Positions 1 to 10,451 of a DNA stretch of 64,000 bases are shown one piece after another. Every line of letters starts with the position of its first letter. Position 1 is the first letter of the stretch. Both the position numbers and the translations under genes were made by a program. The notes below the pieces were generated by a model, which worked only from the letters and a program-made list of their open reading frames with translations, made no database searches and was not told the origin of the DNA. The stretch comes from Ilyonectria destructans (Eukaryota > Ascomycota > Sordariomycetes > Hypocreales > Nectriaceae), in NCBI GenBank assembly GCA_020740775.1, contig JAHEWK010000023.1, positions 434,001-498,000 of the forward strand, read 5' to 3'.

Positions 1-71
1 GGTGAATGGTAGTGCGTTTCGCAAATTACAAAGCCGCGAACGACAACGCCACCAAAAATGTGGAAATTGGG

Positions 72-157
72 CTCAGGCCCTCTGTGTAGGTGTTACCCGT
101 TCGGGTTAGCGCGCTTTGGTAAGCGCGCATAGCCGCCACCGGTACAGAGGGCCTGAG
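72..157. repeat. 86-bp nested palindrome
   Basis: Perfect 14-bp inverted arms (72-85 and 144-157, CTCAGGCCCTCTGT) enclose two further inverted repeats: ACCCG/CGGGT around 94-105 and GCGCGCTT/AAGCGCGC around 110-130. The fold resembles a cloverleaf, but no T-arm consensus and no sensible anticodon stem could be placed, so it is not called a tRNA. It could be a tiny inverted-repeat element or a structured transcript end. Confidence 0.5.
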
Positions 158-469
158 GAACTGAGGTAAATGCCGCACACAAAAAGAGACTCTACTGTCC
201 TCAGTAGGCAAGACAAGGATAGAGCCTAGATCCATTTCCTTCCAAAGTTCCTTGCCAAATCCATCCGCGAGAAATATGCCTCTCATACCGTAAGACGATC
301 TTGTCTGCATTGGTCGGTCGGCCGGTCGGTCGGCTGCTTGGTGTTGCTATTCAGGCCCAGCGAAGGGGACAGCTTTGAGGGGGATCGCCGGTATCCAAAG
401 GAGTTGAACCAACGGGATCCAAAGAGTGCCGCGAGGGCTGTGGTGCCGCGAGGGCTGGGTGCTCAAGAG

Positions 470-775
470 AGAGCCGGTGTTCGAGAGAGAGCCGGTGCTT
501 AAGAGAGCTGGTGCTCGGGAGAGCTGGTGCTGAGACGGGCTGGTGCTCAGAAGAGAGCTGGTGCTGAGACGGGCTGGTGCTCGGGAGAGCTGGTGCTGAC
601 GGGCCGGTGTCAGGAGCGCAACTAAGGCGAGTCGGCTAAGATAGGCGATGCTTGAAGAAGCTGGTGCACAGAGGCTGGTGCCATCAAAGCTGGTATCGCA
701 AAGCCATGGGCGACTGAAGCGGGTGCTGTCGAAGCTGGTGCTGTCAAAGCTGGTGCTGTCAAAGCTGGTGACCAA
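470..775. repeat. Degenerate tandem repeat based on GCTGGTGCT
   Basis: Irregular units of 14-20 bp containing GCTGGTGCT are repeated throughout, for example GCTGGTGCTGTCAAA three times near 735-770 and GCTGGTGCTCGGGAGA-type units at 510-600. Long open frames here only translate the repeat and show no domain. A GC-rich palindrome centred on GGGCCCTGCAGGCCC follows at 925-950. Nothing gene-like was found between 1 and 1071. Confidence 0.6.
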
Positions 776-1071
776 GATGCAGCAGTATAATTGCTACCAT
801 TTGATACGAAAAGAGGCGATGGCCAAGGGCCAGAGGCCCTAGGGGGCACGAAGGGCCAGAGAGCTGCAATAGCAGGTGATGGATTGTATTGTTGTATGAA
901 GAAGAATGATGAAGAAGCAAAGTCAAAAGGGCCCTGCAGGCCCTTTTGAGGCATTGCTCACGTGACTGATGATCCTCACGTGATTTCACGTATCACATAG
1001 CCAACTTTCCTTCCTCCTCGGTTTCTATCTAAACGTCAGCAAAAAGCACACCATTTTAGTTGTTCAGACGA

Positions 1072-1880
1072 CTACATACCGATCTGCAGACTGCCGGTGT
1101 CTACCGCACCAGGGCAAATTGCCATGACAAGGACGCCCTTCTCACGGTAGACGGCACTGAACTTGGCAACGGCCATATTCAGAGCTGCCTTACTCATTGA
1201 ATAAGCCACGGCTTGATATATATCGGCCTTGAGTGTCATCTCAGTGTCCGAGATACCGGTGGAGATGGCAATCACTTTCTTTGCGCGACCCTTCAAAATC
1301 AGGGGCATGAAAATACTGAATAGGTGGACGGGGCCGATGGTGTTGACTCGGAAGTGTTCAATCAAATCTTCTTCCAGTGCCTTTGGATCCTGGATCCTGT
1401 GGAAGAATTAGTCTCAAATAACTATACCAGGGACGTTTATCCTCCCACCGAGAACCTACAGAGTATCAAGGCCGACCAAGGCAGTCTTAGCTTGAAGCGC
1501 GGCACAGGCGATGATATAATCAAGGGTGCCGTTTGTTTTCTCCGAAACAACTTGGGCTGCTTTCTAGAAAACCTTTGAGTCAGTTTCCACCTCAGTATGA
1601 CGGACCACTCGCTCGCTTACCTTCAATGCATCCGGGTCCGTAGTGTCGGCCTGAATAATGTAGATATTGCTCCGTTCGATTTCAGCGGCAACCTTGGCCT
1701 CGACGGCGGCTTTGTTGCGGACGAGCCCGAAGACGGAGTTGGCTGGGTTTTCAGAGAGCTGGCGGAGAAGCTCGAACTACATGACGGATTCTTTGTATTA
1801 GTGATGAGTCTTGTCCATGAAGCAGGATGAGAGCGTACGCCAATGCCACGAGAGACTCCCGAAATCACGTAGGAGGACAT
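1072..1880 (-). CDS. Short-chain dehydrogenase/reductase, probably 3'-truncated
   Basis: NAD(P)-dependent SDR oxidoreductase. The start MSSYVISGVSRGIG carries the glycine-rich cofactor motif. Removing three GT..AG introns (about 1839-1778, 1621-1565 and 1450-1396) joins exons reading FELLRQLSENPANSVFGLVR, then NTIGPVHLF (NNAG/NxxG region), VIAISTGIS (catalytic Ser) and YSMSKAALN (catalytic YxxxK). It ends at LQIGM after the ICPGAVDTG motif, at about 180-190 residues against about 250 for the family, so the C-terminal substrate loop is missing. GTATGT at the stop could be an intron donor whose downstream exon has been lost; repeats begin right after. Substrate unknown. The family call is secure, the 3' end is not. 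Confidence 0.7.
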
Positions 1881-2340
1881 TGTAACTGAAATTTTATCGT
1901 GTATAAAAGTGAGATTGATTGACTGTAGGATGATTCTAAGACGTCGTTCTAAGTGTTGACGAACCTGAAAGAGGAGCAATCGTGCGTGTACTTATATAGA
2001 TTTGGACTCATCCTTGGAGCCTTGTATGCTCGCTTTTCGACTTCAAATCTACTCTGCTCTTTGTTGGTATAATGTCAGCGGGTGTGTGACCGGGGGTCCG
2101 CTGTAAACTACACGAAAGTTGCCGTTCTTCTGAATGCAGACGATGCGCGGGCATTAGTAAGCCGAGGTGCGGGAGTAGTGCCGGCTTTATAAGCGGTTTC
2201 AGCCGCCCCTTGGAATCCCCCGGCCGGCGCATTTGTCATCTCGGTGCCAAAGGAGAAAACTGGCAACTTTTTGTGTGAAATGCTGAACAATTCTCAGCTT
2301 ACACACTCAAGACGTTGGAGGGAACTTGACTTGGGACGTC
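1881..2340. promoter_or_regulatory. Divergent intergenic region, SDR (-) / Zn2Cys6 regulator (+)
   Basis: About 460 bp separate the two start codons, so the promoters are shared or adjacent. No open frame here has family features. Regulator genes beside an SDR are common in fungal metabolic clusters, but no specific operator could be recognised. Confidence 0.4.
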
Positions 2341-4254
2341 ATGCATGTGAATCAGTGCTGGGCTTGCAGAGGTATGCTATTGGTTCCGGTCCAAGTGACA
2401 TGTATCGAGGGGGCTAGTTACTGACGCGCGACAGACTCCAGAGCAGTGTGCAATCGCGTCCGCCCCCGTTGTGCCAGGTGCGCTCGGTCGAATAGGCCAT
2501 GTCATTATGGGTTGCGGCTGTCGTGGCCAAAGAGTATCAACAAGAAGCGGAGTTTGACCCATTCCGTGCACGATGTAGTTGGCACTGCAAAACGTTTCTC
2601 CCAGACGAGCTTTGTCAATGCGACGTCATGGGATATCCAGCTCCATGACTACCTGCGGATGAATCAAGGTTTTACTCCCTCACGGACTTTGCCTGTCACT
2701 AAGCTAATACTACAGCGAATAGGATTTGTTAGTCATACGGGATATGTCTTTCAAAGACTCGATCCGTCGATGGCCCTATCATGGCTCCCAACCAACCTAG
2801 GTTATGAGGACCGAGAACTTATTGATCACTGTAAATATAATACTACTTGTAAAATCTTGCCAAGCTAACACGTGCAGTTATTTGTACGGCGTCGTCCACC
2901 CTGGCCATTTTCGAATCGGACAAGAACGAGTTCTTGAGCCTTTTGTTGCGTCTAGCTCTGTCAGATAGTTCACCGTCTTCTGTGGCGGTGTTACAATCGG
3001 CGTTGGCGCTTTCGTCGTTCTACCGGCATGGTCTGCAAGCATCGGTTTTTCGGTTCAAGGCGCGCGCTCTACGCACACTGATCATATCTAGCAAACACTG
3101 TGTTGAAAGTCCCACGGTCTTCCAACATATTGCGGCGAATATGATACTGTGCCACCTTGAGGTATGTTCAAGCATGGGTCTATGTCTTCTTTCGAACAAC
3201 CACTCACCAGCGCTTCAGATGCTCGGAATGCCAAATACATTATCCCTATGGTTCTGTAAGTGACGTTTGGTCTATTTATTTCTACTTGCCCCGCCTAGAA
3301 CGATAAATCTGGTCTACGGTGTTAGTTCTTCTGCTGCCTTTTCATGGAATGGGTGGCCTGATTCTTCAAGGGCATTGCTAAACTGGATTCTAAATTCTAG
3401 GCCATTTGAGTGAAGCTAGAACTTTGATCGACAATGCAGGCCTTGACAGCCAAAGTTTTCAAGGCGAAGTTTCCAGACTTCTAGACTGGGTAGAGTATCA
3501 TATGGTCATGAGCCGGTTTAGCCACCGACATTGGTATCTAAATGGAGAGTCTACCAGAGGAGTCAGAAATTTCGCATCTGTGGACCAGGAAACCTGCCAC
3601 TCACGAAAGGTTAGGCTGAAGAATAGCAAGTTCATACGTGCACGGAATCATTTATCTAATATGAGACAGGTCAAAACAGCATCGCACTGTTCACATGAAC
3701 TTCTTCGGCATTTATATAATATGTTCGACATGATTCGAAAACCAACAGACTCACTATACCACAGCGACGAATACGAAAATTCCTTGCGTTGCCTCGAAAA
3801 CAAAATAACCAGTGTTGTCCCGTTAGCACCAAAAGGTATACCTGATACTATGTCCGACTTGAGCACAGCCTGGGTGGCTACAATGGATCTTTTGAAGCTA
3901 GCCGCTCTAATTTACCTCAAAAGAGCATCGCGGAACTTTTCAGGAACCTCCCCTCAAATTGATGCCATGGTTGAGAAGGCCCATGTACTTCTTGACGATC
4001 TGGGGACCTTCAATCTGGCCTTTCCATTGCTGATTATTGGATGCGAGGCTCGGACAGATGAGCAGAGAATGAGGATTCTCGAGCATATTGAAAGAGCAAT
4101 GAGAACCTCGACTTTGAGGAGTTTGCATGGACTGCAGAATATTCTCCAGCAGATTTGGGTTCAGGACGACCTTGCTGTTGATTATGAGCTCGACTACTTA
4201 AAGAAGTTGGACGCTATAATATCTTCTTACCAGATTATGCCAAGTTATGTCTAA
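2341..4254 (+). CDS. Zn2Cys6 binuclear-cluster transcription factor
   Basis: Predicted nuclear DNA-binding regulator. Exons 2341-2371, 2435-2830, 2878-3161, 3219-3255 and 3401-4254 join in frame to 534 codons. The zinc cluster is split by intron 1: MHVNQCWACR then DSRAVCNRVRPRCARCARS, followed by PCHYGLRLSWP, giving the six-cysteine C-x2-C-x6-C-x5-C-x2-C-x6-C pattern. The rest matches the layout of Fungal_trans_2-type regulators (a helical middle, then HLSEARTLIDNAG and a WVEYHMVMSRF-like segment). ATG 2341 is the first after an in-frame stop at 2284. Its neighbours are an SDR upstream and a chromate transporter downstream; the target is unknown. Confidence 0.75.
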
Positions 4255-4380
4255 TATAGGAAACTCTCAGATTTGGAATATGATAGATAATATGAGACCC
4301 GTTCTATGTGAGATTTTTTTCTTTTGGATTCGGCTATGCTTTGTGACAGATCTCTATGAGACTCTTATTTGCTCGTGATA

Positions 4381-4782
4381 TCATCTACGTGTTTTATATT
4401 TATTTCCACATTTAGCATTACACCGCGTAGATTCGTCGACAAAGGGACCGTTCGATTTCTTTGGTCCGCTTTCGATTTCGTCAAAAAGCTCTTTGAGAGC
4501 TCGCTCCTGCTCCGCGGACTGAGGAGACATCTTGTAGAGCCAACCACATTGAGCAGGATAGCTAGCCATCGCCTTAGTGTCGTTCGGGTTGAGACGAGTA
4601 TGGGAAGAAGAGCTGCGTCGTGACTTTGCCGTGGCCTCAAAGTGAATGGCAGAACAAGGCAAGAGGGGAAGAGGGGCAGGACCGCGGGAGAAGACACAGT
4701 GGACTGGCGACCCATCGCCGGCCAGAACACGTGATGAGGATGAGGAGCAAATCAGAAAACGGAGGCGCCGACCACAACACAT
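4381..4782 (-). CDS. Hypothetical small protein
   Basis: Open frame of 133 codons. The C-terminal half looks more protein-like (AMASYPAQCGWLYKMSPQSA, then an acidic amphipathic stretch and a basic tail); the first 60 residues are serine/arginine-rich and may be 5' UTR, with an internal ATG at 4569 as an alternative start. No family recognised. The region lies between two solid genes. Confidence 0.3.
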   Translation of the reverse strand: MCCGRRLRFLICSSSSSRVLAGDGSPVHCVFSRGPAPLPLLPCSAIHFEATAKSRRSSSSHTRLNPNDTKAMASYPAQCGWLYKMSPQSAEQERALKELFDEIESGPKKSNGPFVDESTRCNAKCGNKYKTRR

Positions 4783-4841
4783 GGATTACAATCGCGCCTC
4801 GTCCGTGACTCTTTTCTAAGTCTCCCATCCACAGAACCATC

Positions 4842-4865
4842 ATGCCTAAAGAGCCGACCGAGGCG
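4842..4865 (+). other. Possible orphan first exon
   Basis: ATG CCT AAA GAG CCG ACC GAG GCG is followed at once by a consensus donor GTAAGT (4866) and preceded by a pyrimidine-rich leader, the usual look of a first coding exon (MPKEPTEA). No continuing exon was found before the chromate transporter begins on the other strand at 5173. Between 4866 and 5172 nothing else was seen. Confidence 0.25.
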
Positions 4866-5172
4866 GTAAGTTTCTCCTCGACAGCATATTTCGCCTAGTT
4901 TCCAAAGTTTTCCCCAAAGAAGCTTGGTTCGCCAACTAGAACAGTGAGCCTGGGTCCATCATGCTATACCCCTTCGGCCAGACCGCTACGCGCACATCAC
5001 GACTCACCGAGAACAAACGTCGTTGTCGACTCCATACAAGCCACCTCTATCTCCCAGATGGACGTCTCACTTTGACCAACAGCACCAGCCAGGAGAAACA
5101 CAAACTGAGTTAGCGACGAATGAACCATGTGGAGCGGCAGCGATCTATTTAAATGCTCAAGTGTACTCTATT

Positions 5173-6892
5173 CTAATCAACGAAGACAAATTGACCAGCC
5201 ACAGCGCCAAAAATCACCAGCAGAAGAGCTGCGTACTTGTTTGTGAACTTGTAAAGAACGGCCAGGGCAAGGATGTAAAGCACCGCAGCAGGCCCGACTT
5301 GAGCTGTCAGTGTAATCGCTTCGGTAACCGGCTTGTCCTTTATCCTATCGATGGGGCCCTCGACGCTGGCCTTCAAGATCTGCGCCGCAATTACGGCTAT
5401 CACCCCAATGACCGAGCCGCACAGGCCGTCGAAGAAGCTGGCGAGAATCTCGCTCCGAACCAATTTCTCCAGAAGCTTGTGCCCCGCAATGGTGAAGACG
5501 AAGCAGGGAAAGAACATGCCTAACGTAATAACTACCGCGCCAGCGAATGCAGTCCCGAGCGACTTATCCACGTACCCTCCCTGAAACCCGACAAACGTCG
5601 CAAATATTACCAGCGGGGCCGGGAGAATATTGCCAATGGCAATAGCGTCTATGAAGACGCTCTGCGGGAGCCATCCGCCCTTAAGCACGGCCTCGACCTG
5701 AACGAATGGTATTGCGGTATACGCCCCACCAAAGGACAAACTCCCCGCAACGAGGCCAAGGACGAATAAATTGATAAGTGATGGCGTCTTGGCAATACCA
5801 AGAGCAAGTGAGAAGGGAGACGGCACGCCTCGGAAGACGACGTAGAGGGCATAGCCGACGTATTGAAGTATGAAGAGGGCACCGGCAACGATCCACACGC
5901 GGCGGACGATGAAGGCGTAGATCACTCCATAAAGCCCTAGGGAAATGAAACTAAAACGACATAGGAAGATTAGCAATGAGCTCAATGCGAATCTGAAACA
6001 GAACGAGAGCCGACGGAAGTCTATCACGTCGCGGAACAAATTCCGGTGTCCTTTCAGCCTCTACGCTCTCTGACAAGGCAAGCTGGAATAGGGGAGAGGC
6101 AGGGAGAAGTAAGAAGGTGGTAGAGAACTAACATATTGATGCGGAGTGCAGTGTTTATAGCAGTGCAAACGGCGGCAATGATGAGAAAAGGGTCAGGCCT
6201 TCGATTGTTGTGGTTTCTTACGGAGTGTTCGGCAATCTTATGAGTCGCCCGAAGAATCTGCGACGCTGTTAACAACCCAACTCATCGTGAGCAACACCAA
6301 GGTAAAGTGGCCTCACCATTGCCGCCACAATGGGCTGTAGCGCTCTGAAGGAGGCGTTGAAGTACTTGTTTTCAAAGCCGGCCAGAGTGTAGAGATAGCT
6401 TGCAATAAGCATGAGAAGGACGCCAGGAAGTATGAAGGCAATCCCGGCAAGGATGCCACCTATCCGGCCAGCAGACAGACAGCCGAAGAACATGCATAAC
6501 TCAGCAGCCTCGGGACTTGGCAAGATCTGATACACAGAGAAGACGCGCTGGAATCGGTGGAGTGTGATCCACTTATCCTGAATGACTAGGCGCTCTTTGA
6601 TCAAGGCGATCTGCGTGACTGGGCCGCCCCAGGCGAATAAGCCAAATCTGTAGAAGAAGAACCAGAATAGCCTTAGGTAGGACATCTGTGGGACGTTGGA
6701 ATTGTCCTCGAGGCCTAGTTCGTCGACAGGTACCGATGTTGGAGAAATAATAGCCACGTCAGGCTTGGTGGAGAGGTTTCGCGACTCCTCATCATGCGAC
6801 GGGTTCATGACAGCCGACTTTTCGACATCGTTGTGATCGGCGTGGTCCTCTGGTGGATGGGCTGATGTAGGTTCTGCTTCCGGCCCGGTCAT
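5173..6892 (-). CDS. chrA-like: Chromate ion transporter, CHR family (ChrA-like)
   Basis: Membrane protein of the CHR superfamily, expected to export chromate (or sulfate-like anions) from the cytoplasm. Exons 6892-6317, 6257-6133 and 5950-5173 join in frame to 492 residues. ATG 6892 (MTGPEAEP) is the first in-frame ATG. A hydrophilic N-terminus of about 75 residues is followed by the first CHR repeat (FGLFAWGGPVTQIALIKE, then a PSPEAAELCMFFG-type segment with G-rich helices). The second repeat holds LSFGGAYTAIPFVQVEAVL, GNILPAPLVIFATFVGFQGG and FFPCFVFTIAGHKLLEKLV. The duplicated FGG and PGP/PAP-like motifs and about ten hydrophobic helices are diagnostic of two-domain fungal and bacterial CHR proteins. 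No frame damage. Confidence 0.9.
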
Positions 6893-7618
6893 GGCGGCGG
6901 TCTCGTTGGCACTTTGGGATAAATTTGTAATTGAGCGCTTATCTCTCAAAGCCTTGATCTGTGTTGAGTACTGGCAGGTGCTGCCTCATTGCATGGCCTC
7001 CCTCCTTTATATATATGTGTATACATAGACATAAATAAATACCTGACCTTGGGATGAGTGGTGAGAGTACAGAGTGGACGGACACGCGGGCTCTGATTGG
7101 TCCATTGAACATGCTCCAGGCCACGCCTTCTGGGTGGATGTGGTACAAGACCATGGCGCCTCGGAACGCGTCGCGCGGGGGTATGCACTTTGACAGACGA
7201 TGGACGGACTCATAGGAGATGATTGGTCGCCCCCGGAGATCGATTGCGGGTGCGCACAAGGTATCGCGAGAATTGTGGGGCGTATTGTGTGCCGACTGGG
7301 AGCTGAAGCTACGGGACGATACAGGTCCTGGCCCGTTAGAGCTAAGCTTCGGAACGCCGGATTGAGGCTATCAGTGAGCTTTGCAGCAGTGAGCGATCGA
7401 GACCGCTAAGCATTCAAGTCTATAACCAGTTGATCTGGTCAATGCCCAGAGAATAGGAGAGGTTGAGGCTTGATGCTGTCACGAGCTTGTTACCTCTGTT
7501 GCAGCATCATGTACCACTGCTAATATTTTAGCAGGGAAGGTACTTTAGCATGACGATATTTTGGCACCCAACTGTACCCTGGACAGCCTACCCGGGACCC
7601 TCACGATCGACGATCCAA
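6893..7618. other. Non-coding upstream of chromate transporter
   Basis: Holds the transporter 5' flank (TATATATATGTGTATA at 7009-7024) and featureless sequence up to the satellite. Open frames here are short and mutually overlapping, without recognisable domains. Confidence 0.4.
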
Positions 7619-7930
7619 ATCGATCGATTGGAGGGTTGGTTGATACGATATCGATCGAGTAAGATTTCTAATCGATCGATTGGAGGGTTGGTCGATACGA
7701 TATCGATCGAGTAAGATTTCTAATCGATCGATTGGAGGGTTGGTCGATACGATATCGATCGAGTAGGATTTCTAATCGATCGATTGGGGGTTTGATCAAT
7801 ACGATATCGATCGATTAGAGATCCTACACGATCGATATCATATCGATTGACAGGTTGGATCGATCGATCGAAATCGATTGGTCGATCGATTTCCAACCCT
7901 GGTAGTAGTAGTAGTAGTAGTACTAGTAGT
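7619..7930. repeat. 52-bp CGATCGAT satellite with inverted end and GTA microsatellite
   Basis: Units start at 7619, 7671, 7723 and 7775, exactly 52 bp apart, each opening ATCGATCGATTGGAGGGTTG. The last unit diverges and is followed by an inverted partial copy: AGGATTTCTAATCGATCGAT near 7765-7784 is matched by its near-complement at 7797-7817. Further CGATCGAT blocks run to about 7890, then a (GTA)n tract at 7903-7930. Confidence 0.9.
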
Positions 7931-8254
7931 AAGTTCAGTCTTCTTGTAATAGCTCTATTCTTTTTTCTTCTATTCTATATATAATTCTCATTTCACCTGG
8001 CGGTGCAGCAGGCAACCTATATGCAGTTTATAGTTGCAATACCGGTGAAGAATAAAATTAAGGGGCTTTTTCGATAAAAAAGGGGGGGGGCAAGACGAAT
8101 GGCGGTCCTTTGGCGGGACAGGGGTCGGCGCGTTGATGATACGTTCCCTTTTTGGACGAAGGAGGAGGAAAACGGACGTTGATTGGGCGGCGGGGGCTCT
8201 TTGGATGAAAAAGGTAGGCCGACTACAAACAGTAGACTGTCTCTTTCGTCCAAA

Positions 8255-9448
8255 ATGAATGCTCCCGTTCTTTGTACAATCTGCGGTTCCCCCAATGCTC
8301 GCCGCTGTGCCGTTTGCCTTTCAGCCGCCTACTGCTCTCTAGAGTGTCAGCAAACCGACTGGCGAACCCATCGGCTTTTTTGCCGCAAGTTCGCGGCATG
8401 TGCTCAAGATAACTTTGCCACTCGCCCTTCCCCCAAGCACTACCTCGCCATTCTCTTTCCCATGACTGAGAAGCGGCCGTCCCGTGTGTGGGTGGATTCC
8501 AAAAAGGATGAATATGAGGTTACGGACTACTTCCACCCAGTTCTCAACTACCTCTTGCACATTCCCGGCAACGACTACATCGGTCGTGGCCTACGCCAAG
8601 TTAGGGGTAATATCCTTCGTAGAAGAGAAAACAACCAGGACACCCTACACATATGGTTCCTGGATCCAGACGTCACGCCCCGCAACATCATAACCAATCA
8701 AGCCATCCATGGTACATTCCCAACCCTGATTGGAGATACCTGGGGCGAGTTCATCTGGAAGGGTCCCGTCGTTGCAGTCATGAGGGCTGGAACCGACTTT
8801 GAACCTCGCCATTCCACCGACATCACCCTCACAGCCTACCGTGATGTCATCGACTACCTGGGTTACTACGTTGATACAGTTGGGAGCATGATCGACGAAC
8901 CTGGTCGGCACTACCATCTTTCCAAGCGCGTGCTAGCCGACAGGACTTCCAAGGCTATTGGTGTCCGAATCAACTGTCGCCGTGACCAGGCCAATCGACA
9001 TGAGCCACAGATGGTTGAGGTGGCTGTACCCAAGACACATCCTCTGTTTAACCTTGAGGGCGACGACCCATGTGACATCCCTTCACTTTTTGGCCTGGAA
9101 TTGGTTGCAAAGGCATACGGTGGCAACCCTCGCAACGAGGATAACGACCCGCCGCCTGATGACCTGGAGAACCCTATAGCCCAGCTCCTCCTGACGGCGA
9201 CCTCTGTCAAGAACGGAGAATGGGTTCGTTTGCCAAGTTACCGGCGTCATCTGTGTCTTGGCAGCATCCTTTTCGTCCGCAGGTCTAAGCGAGATCTGAA
9301 GATTAAGGACATTGACGCGCTCTGCAACCTGATCGAAGAATGTCCGGTGCCGTTTATGTTGAAGGAGGATGCATCCGACCCCAGTGCGAAGAAAAGGTTG
9401 CTAGACCAACTTGAACAGGAGGGTTCTAGACGTGGCGTCGAATATTAG
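8255..9448 (+). CDS. MYND-type zinc-finger protein
   Basis: Intronless gene of 397 residues. The N-terminal MYND finger (residues about 7-43) reads CTICGSPNARRCAVCLSAAY then CSLECQQTDWRTHRLFC, giving all Cys/His ligands of the C-x2-C...C-x2-C...C-x3-C...H-x3-C fold, a protein-protein interaction module. The remaining 350 residues contain no recognised enzymatic motif and fit the lineage-expanded fungal MYND proteins of unknown role. ATG 8255 is the first in-frame ATG and lies just before the finger. Frame intact; flanked by the satellite and an AT-rich decayed region. A second MYND gene sits at 21269-22606. Confidence 0.85.
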   Translation: MNAPVLCTICGSPNARRCAVCLSAAYCSLECQQTDWRTHRLFCRKFAACAQDNFATRPSPKHYLAILFPMTEKRPSRVWVDSKKDEYEVTDYFHPVLNYLLHIPGNDYIGRGLRQVRGNILRRRENNQDTLHIWFLDPDVTPRNIITNQAIHGTFPTLIGDTWGEFIWKGPVVAVMRAGTDFEPRHSTDITLTAYRDVIDYLGYYVDTVGSMIDEPGRHYHLSKRVLADRTSKAIGVRINCRRDQANRHEPQMVEVAVPKTHPLFNLEGDDPCDIPSLFGLELVAKAYGGNPRNEDNDPPPDDLENPIAQLLLTATSVKNGEWVRLPSYRRHLCLGSILFVRRSKRDLKIKDIDALCNLIEECPVPFMLKEDASDPSAKKRLLDQLEQEGSRRGVEY

Positions 9449-10451
9449 GCTTTACTTTACTCTGCATTGATGGGCAATCAATCAAGTAGACTTCCCCAGG
9501 ATAGAGGCCCCCGACTCTTGTAAGGTGGCATAAAACGCACGAAATTATCACTATTTGCCAAACCCCTCCCCCCTGGTAATCAATAAATGCTATTTCCCAC
9601 ACAAGCCTATCTACCCTATGTGTTAACTCAGCTAAGCTCTCGCGGCGTGAGGTTGTTTGGGCCGCTTCTGTAGTATACTTGATCACTACCAAATGAATTA
9701 ATATGAAATTTACAAGAATTAATTGTCATGATTTTTGTACATTACAGAATTTATCAATAAAAGCCTGTAGAAATTTTGGTGGTGAAATATAAGCTGTAAA
9801 TTGACTTGGTGCAAACCTGCAAAATTGGATAATTATCAACTTTACAACCTGTAAAGTTGAATGAATAAACTATCCCCACTTTCCGGGCAACTCACCACTG
9901 TGGCTTACCATGATGATTCTTCGGTAGTTAACGGTATTTCATAAGCAACATCTTGACAAGGATTCATCTTTTTCATCTTTTTCGTTTTGAATCGACTATA
10001 AATTGCGCAAATAGAGCTATAACATATTGTTTTGACTAATCGATGGCTTGATACCGTTCTTGCCTATCGATTGATTTGGTTTTTACTTTGCCTTTGGTCA
10101 TGGTGGAATTTTCATGAGTTTTTATTATGCATTTTGGCCAACAATTGAATTTCACTAAGACTTGAACGACCCTCTCAACTCTGACCCTACAAACGACACT
10201 GATATATATGCTAAGAGTTTTTGCGTGATTCTTAGTTACTTCTAGCTGTTATAGAATTTTTAGTATGTAAAGGGAAAGGTAAGGAAATCAGAAAGAAACT
10301 ACTGAATTTCATGTGATAAGGTTATATAACTAGCAAAAAGGGGTTATTGAAATAGCATAACTCTTAATAATTACCCTATAAGTTAATCTTAGTCCCTTTT
10401 TTTCCTTAACTTACCAAAATTAATTATCAACTATCCAGATAACGCAGAGCA
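9449..10451. other. AT-rich, RIP-like non-coding stretch
   Basis: From about 9690 to 10440 the sequence turns strongly AT-rich with no convincing frame. Its right part (10264-10390) is a diverged copy of the right end of the inverted-repeat element at 50111-50790: CACGTGACGAG there is CATGTGATAAG here, consistent with C-to-T and G-to-A changes from repeat-induced point mutation. Confidence 0.6.
10264..10390 (+). mobile_element. Mutated terminal fragment of the 50-kb inverted-repeat element
   Basis: Aligns by eye with 50674-50790: GTATGTAAAGGG opens both, then a CTGAATTTCAYGTGAYRAG block, then TAGCAAAA and an ATTGAAATAGCA-type tail. Most differences are C/T or G/A. The partner left end was not found. 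Confidence 0.5.

Noticed and set aside
72..157. tRNA gene from the cloverleaf-like fold
   Set aside because: No T-loop consensus on either strand and the would-be anticodon stem has mismatches.
347..775. Serine/threonine-rich secreted protein on the minus strand
   Set aside because: The frame is purely a translation of the GCTGGTGCT tandem repeat, without signal peptide or conserved start.
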